Source: Dermatophilus congolensis (GTDB lineage: Bacteria > Actinomycetota > Actinomycetes > Actinomycetales > Dermatophilaceae). From it: a DNA stretch of 64,000 bases. The notes below the pieces were generated by a model. That model saw only the letters and a list, made by a program, of their open reading frames with translations, did no database searches and had not been told where the DNA came from. The DNA is taken from assembly GCA_030538115.1 (NCBI GenBank), contig JAUNUP010000015.1, positions 891-64,890 of the forward strand, given 5' to 3'. A program made the position numbers and the translations under genes. Below, piece after piece: positions 49,858 through 59,094 of this stretch (position 1 is its first letter; every line of letters starts with the position of its first letter).

Positions 49858-51060
49858 ATGTCCGTCAAACGCGTCGCCCTGCTCACCGCTGGTGGTTTCG
49901 CTCCGTGTCTGTCCTCCGCGGTCGGTGGTCTGATCGAGAAGTACACCGAGGTCGAGCCCGAGCTGGAGATCATCGCGTACAAGCACGGCTACCAGGGCCT
50001 GCTCACCGGCGACTACTTCACGGTCACGCCGGAGGTGCGTAAGAACGCTGCCGTGCTGCACCGCTTCGGTGGCTCGCCGATCGGCAACTCGCGCGTCAAG
50101 CTCACCAACACCAAAGACCTGGTCAAGCGCAACCTCGTGGCCGAGGGCGTCGACCCGCTCGACTTCGCCGCCCAGCGCCTCACCGACGACGGTGTCGACG
50201 TGCTGCACACGATCGGTGGCGACGACACGAACACCACCGCGGCCGACCTCGCGGCTCACATCCAGGCGAACGGTCACCCGATGACCGTGGTCGGTCTGCC
50301 CAAGACGATCGACAACGACATCGTGCCGATCCGTCAGTCCCTCGGTGCCGACACGGCAGCCGAGTTCGGCGCCAAGTTCGCGGCCAATGTGGTCGGCGAG
50401 CACAACTCCAGCTCGCGCATGCTCATCGTGCACGAGGTGATGGGCCGCAACTGCGGCTGGCTCACCGGCGCCACGGCCCGCAAGTACCGGGAGATGCTCG
50501 AAGGCCTGCAGTGGCTGCCCGAGATCGGCTTGGCGCGCGAGGCCTGGGACATCCACGGCGTGTACGTCCCTGAGAGCCACATCGACATCGACGCCGAGGC
50601 CGCACGTCTCAAGGGCGTCATGGACTCGGTGGGCAACGTCAACATCTTCCTGTCCGAGGGCGCCGGCGTCGACGACATCGTGGCCCAGATGGAGGCCGCC
50701 GGCGAAGAGGTGCCGCGGGACGCGTTCGGTCACGTGCGCCTCAACGAGATCAACCCGGGGGAGTGGTTCGCGAAGCAGTTCGCGGCGAAGCTCGGCGCCG
50801 AGAAGGTGCTTGTGCAGAAGTCGGGCTACTACTCGCGCTCGGCTCCGGCCAACGACTACGACCTCGGCCTCATCAAGTCGATGACCGACCTCGCCGTCGA
50901 CTACGCCCTCAAGGGCGAGCCCGGCGTCATCGGCCACGACGAGGAGCGTGGCGACGAGCTGCGCGCTATCGAATTCGAGCGCATCGCCGGCCACAAGGCC
51001 TTCGACACGAGCAACCAGTGGTGGATCGACATGCTCGACGCGATCGGCCAGACGCGCTGA
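49858..51060 (+). CDS. pfp: PPi-type 6-phosphofructokinase
   Basis: A 400-residue phosphofructokinase. The phosphoryl-donor loop reads GGDDTNTTAAD, with Asp where ATP enzymes have Gly, and the next block is LPKTIDNDI with the Lys typical of pyrophosphate users. Together these predict pyrophosphate:fructose-6-phosphate phosphotransferase, a reversible glycolytic step. Other family blocks are EVMGRNCGWLTG and LNEINPGEWFAK. ATG 49858 (MSVKRVALLTAGG) is preferred to ATG 49843, which adds five residues outside the conserved fold. A TAGGCT near 49811 may be the promoter, giving a leader of about 40 bases. Confidence 0.88.
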   Translation: MSVKRVALLTAGGFAPCLSSAVGGLIEKYTEVEPELEIIAYKHGYQGLLTGDYFTVTPEVRKNAAVLHRFGGSPIGNSRVKLTNTKDLVKRNLVAEGVDPLDFAAQRLTDDGVDVLHTIGGDDTNTTAADLAAHIQANGHPMTVVGLPKTIDNDIVPIRQSLGADTAAEFGAKFAANVVGEHNSSSRMLIVHEVMGRNCGWLTGATARKYREMLEGLQWLPEIGLAREAWDIHGVYVPESHIDIDAEAARLKGVMDSVGNVNIFLSEGAGVDDIVAQMEAAGEEVPRDAFGHVRLNEINPGEWFAKQFAAKLGAEKVLVQKSGYYSRSAPANDYDLGLIKSMTDLAVDYALKGEPGVIGHDEERGDELRAIEFERIAGHKAFDTSNQWWIDMLDAIGQTR

Positions 51061-51083
51061 TCTGACCTTTCGGGTAGGTCACC

Positions 51084-51132
51084 CACGCCGAGGGCCCGCT
51101 TCCGCACTGCGCGGATGCGGGCCCTCGGCGTG
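51084..51132 (+). terminator. Terminator after pfp
   Basis: Perfect 16-bp stem (CACGCCGAGGGCCCGC with its complement) and a 17-base loop, 23 bases past the stop codon. Confidence 0.88.
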
Positions 51133-51413
51133 TGATCGGCGCGTGCCGGTCAGCGTTACAGACGCATGTCCTGGACCTTTCGCAACGTCCGACAAGCCTC
51201 GAAAGACGGGTCGGATCTTCTTGAGACGCAATCGCATTAGTCAGGCTCAGACACGAAATGGTCACGAAATCCACTCAGGACGGTTGAGCCGCTGTCGATG
51301 AGCCAGATGTCGCCCCTGCGGGATCCGTTGGTCGGAACCTGAGCGGGCGCATCGGGGGTCATCAGCCGTACACCGTGCGGTCAGCAGCGAAACGCCATCC
51401 AGGAGTCTTCATC
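51133..51413 (+). promoter_or_regulatory. Upstream region of the secreted amidase gene
   Basis: This non-coding stretch (353 bases counting the terminator) holds an 8-bp direct repeat CACGAAAT at 51252-51259 and 51263-51270, offset by 11 bp, about one helical turn, as is usual for a dimeric regulator. AGGAG at 51401-51405 is the ribosome binding site. A TTGAGA at 51221 may be a -35 box, but no matching -10 box is clear. No c-di-AMP riboswitch core was found. Confidence 0.4.
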
Positions 51414-53393
51414 GTGCGCATCCGCCAACTGTCCATTGCAGCTGCGGTTTCTCTGGTTGCCCCTCTCATGGCCGTGATCTCGCCCGGCGGCTTCCATGCC
51501 TCCGCCGACCCGGTTCCTGTGGAGACCAGCGACGTGTCCGTCGCCCTCGAGGATCCTTCTGACAACCGCGGTGACGGCGACGTCGTCTCGCAGCGCGACC
51601 TGGCGCTCGCGAAGGCGCAGGCCGCAGAGTCGAAGCTGTCGGCCAAGGCTGTGCAGCAGCCCGTCGTGCTCGAGGTCTCGCCCGAGCGCGAGGTTCCGGC
51701 CGACCTCACCGTCATGGGTGTGACGTGGGCGGCGGGCAGCGCGCCCGACACCGTCGTGCAGTACCGCGTCCGCACCGCCGCAGGCTGGCAGGCCTGGACC
51801 GCTGTCGACTCCGACTCAGGAGAGGACATGAGCAGCGAGCCCGGCGCCCGTGCCGGATCCGACCCGGTCGTCGTGACCGACGCGACGCACGTGCAGGTGC
51901 GCGTGCTCGGCGCGGAGGGCCAGGACCCGGTCGACGCGAAGCTCACCCTTATCGACCCCAAGACCACCAAGGCCGACGAGCGGGTCGGCACCGTGGCCCC
52001 GGGTAGTGCCGCAGCGGCTGCTGCCAAGCCGTGGATCAACTCGCGGGCGGCTTGGGGTGCGGACGAGTCGCTGCGCCGAGAGAGTGCCTCGTACGGCCGC
52101 GTCAAGGCCGCTGTTGTGCACCACACGGCGGGTTCCAACAACTACACCCAGTCGCAGGTGCCGGCCATTCTGCGCGGCATCTACGCCTTCCACGTGAAGG
52201 ACCGCGGCTGGAACGACGTCGGCTACAACTTCCTCGTCGACAAGTGGGGCCGGGTCTGGGAGGGGCGCGCCGGTGGTGTCGAGGCCGCGGTCGTCGGGGC
52301 GCACGCGACCGGCACCAATTCCGAGGCCATGGGCATCTCGGTGATGGGTGACTACACCAAGGCCACCGTCAGCAACGCGGCCATCGACGCCGTGACACGC
52401 GTCATCGCCTGGAAGGCGGACCTGCACGGGTTCGACCCGACCGGCTACACGACGCTGGTCAAGAAGCGGGTTCCCACGGTCGTCGGCCACACCACTGTCG
52501 GTCAGACGAGTTGCCCGGGCGGTTCGATCATCAACCAGCTGCCGACCATCCGGCGCAACGCGGCCGCCCTCACCGACGGCACCTCGCGTGCCCCTGCGGG
52601 TGTCAGCAACCCCGCTCCCGTGCAGGCCCCCAAGCCCGCTCCGGCGCCCGCCAGCTCGAACTTCAGGGGCGTGCCGGCAGACAACCTGCTCATGCGGGGC
52701 TCGTCCAACGCGCTGTTCGCCTCGGCCCCCGTCGGTTCCGGGCTCTCGTTCGCCCGCCGTATCAGCAGCGACTCGTGGAGCGGCTACAACGCGGTCGTTG
52801 CCGCAGGTGACCTCAACCGCGACGGCCGCGGAGACGTGCTCGCTCGCCGCACAGCCAGTGGCGAGCTGATGTTCTTCGCCGGTAAGTCGAACGGCACGCT
52901 CAGCGACCCGGTCCGCGTCGGCACCGGCTGGCGCAACATCCGCTCGATCACCGGTGGCGTCAACCTGGCCGGAGACGCGGTCGCCGACCTGCTCGCGATC
53001 AACAACCGCGGCCAGCTCATCCTCTACCAGGGCAACGGCCGCGGTGGCGTGCGCCCCGGCAAGGTGACCGGATCCGGTTGGGGCAGCTTCCCGCACGTCC
53101 TGTCGGTCGGTGACTGGGACGGCGACGGTCGCGGCGATCTCATCGGCATCCGCAAGGACGGCAAGGCGTTCGTCTACCGGGGCGACGGCCGCGGTGGGCT
53201 GCGCAGCGGCAACATCCCGCTGCAGGGCAACTTCGCGAACTTCAAGACCGTCGTCGGACTCGTGGGTCGCAAGGCGTTCGCCGGCATCGACTCCTCCGGC
53301 AACGGCTACGTCGTGAGCCGCAGCGGCTACTCAGGCACCCGCACGACCAAGGCGGCTCCCACGTTCCAGGGCCTGACCGTGTTCGGCGGCTGA
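51414..53393 (+). CDS. Secreted PGRP-type N-acetylmuramoyl-L-alanine amidase with FG-GAP repeats
   Basis: A 659-residue exported protein. GTG 51414 opens a signal peptide (VRIRQLSIAAAVSLVAPLMA) and has AGGAG eight bases upstream. Residues 210-390 form an amidase_2/PGRP domain: ARAAWGADE-like start, VVHHTAGSNNYT and VVGHTTVGQTSCPGG give the two His and the Cys zinc ligands, and DVGYNFLVDKWGRVWEGRAGG is the substrate block. A Pro/Ala linker follows, then a C-terminal set of FG-GAP/VCBS-like repeats with DLNRDGRGDVLAR and GDWDGDGRGDLIGI calcium-binding loops. It should cut the peptide off peptidoglycan; the repeats may bind the wall or other glycans. Confidence 0.88.
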   Translation: MRIRQLSIAAAVSLVAPLMAVISPGGFHASADPVPVETSDVSVALEDPSDNRGDGDVVSQRDLALAKAQAAESKLSAKAVQQPVVLEVSPEREVPADLTVMGVTWAAGSAPDTVVQYRVRTAAGWQAWTAVDSDSGEDMSSEPGARAGSDPVVVTDATHVQVRVLGAEGQDPVDAKLTLIDPKTTKADERVGTVAPGSAAAAAAKPWINSRAAWGADESLRRESASYGRVKAAVVHHTAGSNNYTQSQVPAILRGIYAFHVKDRGWNDVGYNFLVDKWGRVWEGRAGGVEAAVVGAHATGTNSEAMGISVMGDYTKATVSNAAIDAVTRVIAWKADLHGFDPTGYTTLVKKRVPTVVGHTTVGQTSCPGGSIINQLPTIRRNAAALTDGTSRAPAGVSNPAPVQAPKPAPAPASSNFRGVPADNLLMRGSSNALFASAPVGSGLSFARRISSDSWSGYNAVVAAGDLNRDGRGDVLARRTASGELMFFAGKSNGTLSDPVRVGTGWRNIRSITGGVNLAGDAVADLLAINNRGQLILYQGNGRGGVRPGKVTGSGWGSFPHVLSVGDWDGDGRGDLIGIRKDGKAFVYRGDGRGGLRSGNIPLQGNFANFKTVVGLVGRKAFAGIDSSGNGYVVSRSGYSGTRTTKAAPTFQGLTVFGG

Positions 53394-53434
53394 CCTGGCA
53401 CTCAGCACCACCGAGCTTCAGCTGCGGCTCAGGT

Positions 53435-53472
53435 GAACGCCCCGATCTCCCTGCTGGGAGGTCGGGGCGTTC
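53435..53472 (+). terminator. Terminator after the amidase gene
   Basis: A 17-bp stem with one mismatch (GAACGCCCCGATCTCCC against its complement) and a four-base loop. Confidence 0.82.
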
Positions 53473-53540
53473 GGTTCTCACCGTTGCGATCAGGGCATCC
53501 TTCCTTGCGCGGACGACCGGGATGGTCGAGATTCGTCGGC

Positions 53541-54515
53541 ATGAGCACACCCATGGCGAGTGGCAAGACCAGCCAGCCCGTCGACCTGACGAAGTTCGCG
53601 TGGCTGTCGATCGCCGCCGCGATCTTGACCATCGCGCTCAAGTCGGGCGCTTGGTGGATGACCGGCTCGGTCGGTCTGCTCTCGGACGCACTCGAGTCCG
53701 GGGTCAACCTCGTGGCCGCGATCGTGGCGCTCATCTCGCTGCGGGCCGCCTCCATGCCCGCCGACGCGAACCACCAGTTCGGCCACACGAAGGCGGAGTA
53801 CTTCTCGGCCGCGATCGAAGGCGGCATGATCTTCGTCGCAGCCGCAGCGATCCTCTACACCTCGGTCGAGCGGTTTCTCAATCCTCAGCCGTTGGAGAAC
53901 GTGGGCGTCGGTCTTCTCATCTCGCTCGTGGCCTCGGTGATCAACGGCGCTGTGGCCTGGGTGCTGCTCCGAAAGGGCCGCGAGCATCGCTCACTGACCC
54001 TGGTCGCCGACGGCAAGCACCTCCTCACCGACGTATGGACGTCGGCAGGTGTCGTCGTCGGTGTTCTGCTCGTGTGGCTGACCGGCTGGGAGAGACTCGA
54101 CCCGGTGGTCGCCTTCGCGGTCGGCATCAACATCATCCTCACCGGCTGGCACCTGCTGCAGCAGTCGACCGACGGGCTCATGGACGTCTCCTGGCCCAAG
54201 GAGGACAACGAGAAGCTTGCCGCCCTCGTGGCCGCGCGTACGTCAGATGTCGTCAGCGTCCACGGTCTGCGCACCCGCGAGGCGGGGAGGCGCCGGTACG
54301 TCGAGATGCATGTGCTCGTACCGGGCGCCTGGAGCGTCAAGCGGGGCCACGACAAGGCCGAGGAGATCGAGGCCGCGATCCACAACGCGTTCGAGCACGT
54401 CTCGGTGTCGACCCATCTGGAGCCTCGCGAAGACCCCCGCTCGTACGACGACTACGAGCACGAACTGACGATCCCCGTACCGGGGAGCGCCCCGGAGCCC
54501 GACGCGTCGAAGTAG
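53541..54515 (+). CDS. Cation diffusion facilitator family transporter
   Basis: A 324-residue CDF protein with about six N-terminal helices and a cytoplasmic C-terminal domain. The metal site is visible as LLSDALESGVNL in helix 2 and LVADGKHLLTDVWTSAGV in helix 5 (HXXXD). The first site has the DXXES form, which in this superfamily often goes with Mn2+, Fe2+ or mixed specificity rather than Zn2+, but that is uncertain. It exports divalent metals by proton exchange. ATG 53541 was chosen because homology begins there; the frame is open upstream over the terminator. It is convergent with the Hsp70 gene, 21 bases apart. Confidence 0.86.
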   Translation: MSTPMASGKTSQPVDLTKFAWLSIAAAILTIALKSGAWWMTGSVGLLSDALESGVNLVAAIVALISLRAASMPADANHQFGHTKAEYFSAAIEGGMIFVAAAAILYTSVERFLNPQPLENVGVGLLISLVASVINGAVAWVLLRKGREHRSLTLVADGKHLLTDVWTSAGVVVGVLLVWLTGWERLDPVVAFAVGINIILTGWHLLQQSTDGLMDVSWPKEDNEKLAALVAARTSDVVSVHGLRTREAGRRRYVEMHVLVPGAWSVKRGHDKAEEIEAAIHNAFEHVSVSTHLEPREDPRSYDDYEHELTIPVPGSAPEPDASK

Positions 54516-54536
54516 CCTCGGGCGTCCGCAGGGTGT

Positions 54537-56144
54537 TCAGCGGGTGGCGGCTCCTGCGCCCGCGGTTCCGCCGCGGAGGGCGTAGGTGCGTGTGAAGCCC
54601 GTGTCGAGGTCGGTGAGGCGCACGGAGACGATGCCGTTCGGGTCGATCTCGTAGCGTTCTTCGATCTCGGGGCCGTGCTCACGCCGCACGACGGGCGTCG
54701 AGGCAGCGGTCGACTCCGCCTCGGCGCCCTCACCCTGCAGCGACGGGTCGAACGGGAAGACCACGTGCGCGAACGGAACGATGTCTCCGCGCGGGCCGCC
54801 TGCCTCGTCCAGGGCCGAGTACTCGACGAACCTGAACCAGCCGACGTTGTGCGCGGCGCGGTACCGCCGGGTGACCACGACATCGCGCTCCCGGTCGAGG
54901 GTGAGGGTGCGGTCGACTAGTGCGTCGAACGCGAGCACCCGACCGCCTTCTGCCTCGCGGAACACCCCGAAGCCGCGCGACAGGTTGTCGGTGAGCGAAT
55001 AGCCCGCCGTCTCGTCGGCCGCGATGGCCAGGCCGATCGCCGTGGAGGCGGCGGGGTACGGCGACCGGAAGACCCGTCGCCCGAACTTCGATCGCACCAG
55101 GCGTGGCACCAGCGGTAGACCGCTGGCTCCTCCGACGAGGTAGATGCCGGCGATCTCCGATTCGGCCAGAGCCTCGTGGTCGAGACCGCCGACCAGCGGC
55201 GACATCGCCTCGATCGTGGCGTTGACGAGGTGGCTGACGGCGTCGTAGAACTCGGCGACGGTCACGATCACCGGCGTGCCCTCGACCTCCAGAGGGATGC
55301 GCTTGCTCTGCGGCGAGAGGTGCTCTTTCGCGTCGCGGCAGTCGTCGAGCAGTTGGGCGTAGGCGGCCGCGCCGAGGGAATCGGGCGTGCGGCGCACCTG
55401 ACGGAGGGCGCATGTCGCCAGCGCCACGTCGAAGTCGTCGCCGCCGAGGCGGTTGAGACCGAGGGAGTCGAGCACCTCGTGGTCGGTGCCGTCGGCGTTG
55501 ACGAGCGAGGCATCGAAGGTGCCACCGCCGAGGTCGTAGACGATCACGCGAGTGCGCTTGGAGTTGAGTGTGCGGCGCTGGCCGTGGGTGTACTCGAAAC
55601 CCGCCGCCGACGGTTCGTTGACCATGCCGGTGACGTCGAACCCTGCGCCGCGAAACGCTTCGAGGGTGAGGTAGCGCTGGGCACCGTGCGCGTGTGCCGG
55701 CACGGCGATCGTCGCGCTCCAGACGGAGGGGGGCCGGCCGCCTGAATAATTGCCGTCGCCGTTACTGCTGCCGTTGCCGTTACCCGGCGCCAGGTCGGCG
55801 GCGATGCTCGACGACGCCGACAGGGCCACCTTGAGTGCCGAGGCGAACCCGGTGAGCACCTCCATGAGCGGCACCTCGCGCTCGCCGATGCGCACGGGGG
55901 AGTCGGCATTGACCTCCGGGGAGGCGAGGAGACGCTTGAACGAGCGCGCGACGGGGGCGCCGTTGCGGGCTGCATCGAGGGCCTCGAAGCCGTAGACGAG
56001 AGTGCCGTCGTGGTCGGCCACGACCGACGGAAAGTGGTCGTGCGGGTCTTCACCGGAGTCGAAGAAGGAGACGACGGGGTAGTTGCCGCGGTCCACGTAC
56101 GCGACGATGGTTCTGGTCGTGCCGAAGTCGATGCCCAATGCCAT
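54537..56144 (-). CDS. Short Hsp70-family (DnaK-like) protein
   Basis: A 535-residue protein. The actin-like ATPase domain is complete: LGIDFGTTRTIVAYVD (phosphate 1), VIVYDLGGGTFDASLV (phosphate 2) and IYLVGGASGLPLVPRLV (adenosine motif). The substrate-binding part is only about 140 residues, with no lid, so it is not DnaK itself. A Gly/Asn/Ser insert (GNGNGSSNGDGNYSGG) interrupts subdomain IB. The role may be client-specific folding or envelope-related, as for other short Hsp70s. The start is six bases after a TAGGCT -10 box on this strand, and sppA diverges from the same 137-base gap. Confidence 0.85.
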   Translation of the reverse strand: MALGIDFGTTRTIVAYVDRGNYPVVSFFDSGEDPHDHFPSVVADHDGTLVYGFEALDAARNGAPVARSFKRLLASPEVNADSPVRIGEREVPLMEVLTGFASALKVALSASSSIAADLAPGNGNGSSNGDGNYSGGRPPSVWSATIAVPAHAHGAQRYLTLEAFRGAGFDVTGMVNEPSAAGFEYTHGQRRTLNSKRTRVIVYDLGGGTFDASLVNADGTDHEVLDSLGLNRLGGDDFDVALATCALRQVRRTPDSLGAAAYAQLLDDCRDAKEHLSPQSKRIPLEVEGTPVIVTVAEFYDAVSHLVNATIEAMSPLVGGLDHEALAESEIAGIYLVGGASGLPLVPRLVRSKFGRRVFRSPYPAASTAIGLAIAADETAGYSLTDNLSRGFGVFREAEGGRVLAFDALVDRTLTLDRERDVVVTRRYRAAHNVGWFRFVEYSALDEAGGPRGDIVPFAHVVFPFDPSLQGEGAEAESTAASTPVVRREHGPEIEERYEIDPNGIVSVRLTDLDTGFTRTYALRGGTAGAGAATR

Positions 56145-56150
56145 GCGTCG

Positions 56151-56156
56151 AGCCTA
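56151..56156 (-). promoter_or_regulatory. -10 box TAGGCT for the Hsp70-like gene (leaderless)
   Basis: On the minus strand TAGGCT is followed by six bases and then the ATG at 56144. Confidence 0.5.
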
Positions 56157-56269
56157 GTCCGCGCTCCGGCGGGTCGATTCCGCATCTCACGCCACCGGGA
56201 AAGCTCAGGTCCGGCCCTGACGAGGCCCACGTTGACGCCTCCGGTCGACTCACTGTCGGTGCCCTCACG

Positions 56270-56275
56270 TACCGT
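56270..56275 (+). promoter_or_regulatory. -10 box TACCGT for sppA (leaderless)
   Basis: TACCGT is six bases before the ATG at 56282. The GAGG between them overlaps the expected transcription start and so is unlikely to act as a ribosome binding site. Confidence 0.4.
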
Positions 56276-56281
56276 CGAGGT

Positions 56282-58030
56282 ATGGCGAATCTGCGGCAGC
56301 TGCTCGACAAACTCCCGATCGACGACGAGATCCTGCGCCGGGTACCGGTGCCGGGGTTGCAGGGTGACTGCATCCTCGAGATCGACGCGACGCGTGGGGT
56401 GCGCGATGCTGCACCGACCTCGCCGCTCGAAGCCATCCAGATGCGCAACACGCCGACGTTGGGTGACGTGGTCGACGGCCTCCGCCGCGGGGCGACCGAT
56501 GACAAGGTGAAGGGCCTCATCGCGCACACGGCCGGTTCCGCTCTCACGCTCGCCCAGGCAGACGAGCTGCGGGCCGCCGTCGAGGCGTTCCGTGAATCGG
56601 GCAAGCCGTGTGTGGCCTGGTCAGAATCGTTCGGCGAATTCGGGCCCGGCATGGCTCAATACGTGCTCGCCTCCGCATTCGACGAGATCTGGCTGCAGCC
56701 CACGGGTGACCTGGCATTCTTCGGCGCACGGATGACCGGCCTGTTCGTGCGTGAGGCGCTCGACAAGCTCGGGGTCGTGCCCCAGTTCGCGGGCCGCAAG
56801 GAGTTCAAGTCGGCCGGTGACATGTTCACCGAGAAGGGGTTCACCGAGCCGAACCGCGAGCAGTTGCAGGCGATCGTCGACTCCGTCGTCGCGGCTGTGG
56901 CCGAACAGGTGGCTTCAGCGCGCGGACTGAGCGAAGAGGCGGTGCGGGCCGCCGTCGACTCGGCGCCGCTCACCCCCGAGGCGGCGCTCGAGCGCGGGTT
57001 CATCGACCGTGTCGGCTACCGCGACGAGGCGCACGCGAGCATCCGCGCACGCATCGGCGATTCGACCGATCGACCGGCGCAGCTACGGTTCGTCGAGCGC
57101 TACGGCCACAAGTCGTCGGTACCCGGAGCCCCCAAGGTGCCCTCCCTTCGCCGCGGCAAGCCCCCGGTGATCGGCGTGATCCACGCGCAGGGCCCGATCC
57201 ACCTGGGCCGCAGCAGCGGTCAGAGCCCTCTCGCGGGTACGTCGATCGGTTCCGATTCGCTGGGCGCCGCGTTGCGGCACGCCGTGAAAGAGGAGGTGGC
57301 GGCCGTCGTTCTGCGCGTGAACAGCGGAGGCGGCTCCGCGGTGGCCTCCGACGCGATCCGCCGCGAGATGTTGCAGGTGCGCGACGCGGGCATCCCCGTC
57401 GTGGCCTCGATGGGCGACGTGGCGGCTTCGGGTGGGTATTACATCGCGATGCCCGCCACCGAGGTCGTCGCCGGGCCGCACACGGTGACCGGCTCGATCG
57501 GCGTCATCGCGGGCAAGCTCGTCACGTCGGGCGCATGGTCGCGCATCGGCGTGCAGTCCGACACTGTCTCGCACGGCCGATTCGCCCAGTTCTTCTCGTC
57601 GGCCAAGCAGTTCGACGACGAGGAGTGGGCGGTGCTCAACGACATCCTCGACCGTGTCTACGACGACTTCGTCACCCGCGCGGCCGAAGACAGGGGCATG
57701 CCCCTGGACGAGCTCGAACCGCTGGCCCACGGCCGCGTCTGGACGGGCCGTGACGCGCACGAGCGCGGACTCGTCGACCACCTTGGCGGGCTGTCGACCG
57801 CGATCGACCGCGCGTGCATCCTGCTCGGGGTGCGCCGTGACGCTGCGGTCGTGCAGGAGATGCCGAAGCTGAGCCCCCTCGACCGGTTCCTACCCACCGA
57901 CAACTCCGACGCCCCCTCCGCAGGAGCAGTGTTCGGAGAGGGCGTCGACGTTGTCGACAGGGCGCTGGCGAAGCTCGGCCTGACATCGACGGGCCTGCTC
58001 ACGGCCCCGTGGGTGCCGAAGCTGCGCTGA
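56282..58030 (+). CDS. sppA: Signal peptide peptidase SppA (long form)
   Basis: A 582-residue serine protease of the S49 family with the tandem layout of the 67-kDa type. The catalytic Lys lies in the N-terminal half (GRKEFKSAGDMFTEKGF) and the Ser in the C-terminal half (MGDVAASGGYYIAMPA), as in E. coli SppA. The family clears cleaved signal peptides and other membrane fragments. Unlike E. coli SppA it starts MANLRQLLDKLPIDDE and shows no N-terminal membrane helix or signal peptide, so it may be cytoplasmic or peripheral. It diverges from the Hsp70-like gene and probably has a leaderless message. Confidence 0.9.
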   Translation: MANLRQLLDKLPIDDEILRRVPVPGLQGDCILEIDATRGVRDAAPTSPLEAIQMRNTPTLGDVVDGLRRGATDDKVKGLIAHTAGSALTLAQADELRAAVEAFRESGKPCVAWSESFGEFGPGMAQYVLASAFDEIWLQPTGDLAFFGARMTGLFVREALDKLGVVPQFAGRKEFKSAGDMFTEKGFTEPNREQLQAIVDSVVAAVAEQVASARGLSEEAVRAAVDSAPLTPEAALERGFIDRVGYRDEAHASIRARIGDSTDRPAQLRFVERYGHKSSVPGAPKVPSLRRGKPPVIGVIHAQGPIHLGRSSGQSPLAGTSIGSDSLGAALRHAVKEEVAAVVLRVNSGGGSAVASDAIRREMLQVRDAGIPVVASMGDVAASGGYYIAMPATEVVAGPHTVTGSIGVIAGKLVTSGAWSRIGVQSDTVSHGRFAQFFSSAKQFDDEEWAVLNDILDRVYDDFVTRAAEDRGMPLDELEPLAHGRVWTGRDAHERGLVDHLGGLSTAIDRACILLGVRRDAAVVQEMPKLSPLDRFLPTDNSDAPSAGAVFGEGVDVVDRALAKLGLTSTGLLTAPWVPKLR

Positions 58031-58072
58031 CCGGCGCGGCCGCGGCGGCCAGCCGGCCTATAACCGGCTACC

Positions 58073-58948
58073 TCAGGCGTCGGCGCGTCGCACAAGGTCG
58101 GTGACCTCGGCGACGACGGTCGGCCACGTCTCACGGGCCATGTAGTGGCCCGCGCCTTCGAGCACGACGAGCCGGGCGCCGTCGATGAGGTTGGCGGTCG
58201 CCTCTCCGCAGACGGGGCGCATGAGCGGGTCCTTGTCGCCGTGCAGAACGAGGGTCGGAGCCGTGATGGTGGCGACCTCGTCGCTGCGGTCTCCGGAGGC
58301 GACGATCGCGAGGTTCTGGCGCCCGGTGCCCATCGGATCGGGGCCGGCCTCGAAGATCATCTCGCCGTACGCGGCGACGGCGTCACGGTCGATGGGGTGC
58401 CCCTCGCCCGCGAGCGCGTCGTAGGTGCGCAGCGTGTGGGCGACGACGTCGTCGCGCGTCGGCCCCGGCGGGGTCATGAGCACGGCGAGCACTTCGCGGT
58501 CGGGGCGGGAGACCTCGAGCGACGGCGTCGACATCCACGAGGTGAGGCTGCGCGTGCGCTGGGGGTGCCGGGCGGCGAAGACCTGCGCGACCATGCCTCC
58601 CAGCGACGTGCCGAGCACGTGGGCCGTGTCGATGTCGAGCGCGTCGAGCAGGGCCGCGAGGTCGCCGGCCATGTCGGAGAGGTCGTACGTGATGCTGCTG
58701 CGGTCGCCTCCGAACACGGCCACGGGGTCGGGCGTCGGGGCGTCGCTCAGGTGGGTCGAGCCGCCGGCGTCGCGCTGGTCGTAGGTGAGCACGTGCAGCC
58801 CGGAGGCGACGAGTTGGTCGACGAATTCGGGCTGCCAGCCCTGCCTGAGCTGCCCGAGGCCGTTGATGAGCACGAGGGTCGGGTCGGCCGGGTCGCCGAA
58901 GGTGTCGTAGGCGAGGGTGATTCCGTGGGGGAGGTCGGCGGTGGGCAC
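58073..58948 (-). CDS. Alpha/beta hydrolase
   Basis: A 291-residue single-domain hydrolase. VLINGLGQLRQGW is the oxyanion block, VLTYDQRDAGGST the next, VLGTSLGGMVAQVFA holds the nucleophile Ser in GXSXG, LVLHGDKDPLM the acid and EGAGHYMARE the His. The substrate is unknown; similar sequences are labelled haloperoxidase-like or aclacinomycin methylesterase-like. GTG 58948 is clearly the start, since AAGGAG lies six bases upstream. It is convergent with sppA (42 bases apart) and is followed upstream by a 146-base gap with nothing clear in it. Confidence 0.85.
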   Translation of the reverse strand: MPTADLPHGITLAYDTFGDPADPTLVLINGLGQLRQGWQPEFVDQLVASGLHVLTYDQRDAGGSTHLSDAPTPDPVAVFGGDRSSITYDLSDMAGDLAALLDALDIDTAHVLGTSLGGMVAQVFAARHPQRTRSLTSWMSTPSLEVSRPDREVLAVLMTPPGPTRDDVVAHTLRTYDALAGEGHPIDRDAVAAYGEMIFEAGPDPMGTGRQNLAIVASGDRSDEVATITAPTLVLHGDKDPLMRPVCGEATANLIDGARLVVLEGAGHYMARETWPTVVAEVTDLVRRADA

Positions 58949-59094
58949 GGGAGACTCCTTCGTCGGCGGACCGCGCGTCGTCGTGGCGGTGCTCACCATC
59001 ATGCCGAGCATGCGGTGCCCGATCCGTCGTTAGGCCGGTTCTGCCTCGGATTCGGGCTGTCTGCGACTCGCGGGCGTCTGAGATCTCGCGGCCG

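Noticed and set aside
51133..51413. c-di-AMP (ydaO) riboswitch before the amidase gene
   Set aside because: Such riboswitches often precede actinobacterial wall hydrolases, but the conserved GGGGUGAAUC-like core is not present here.
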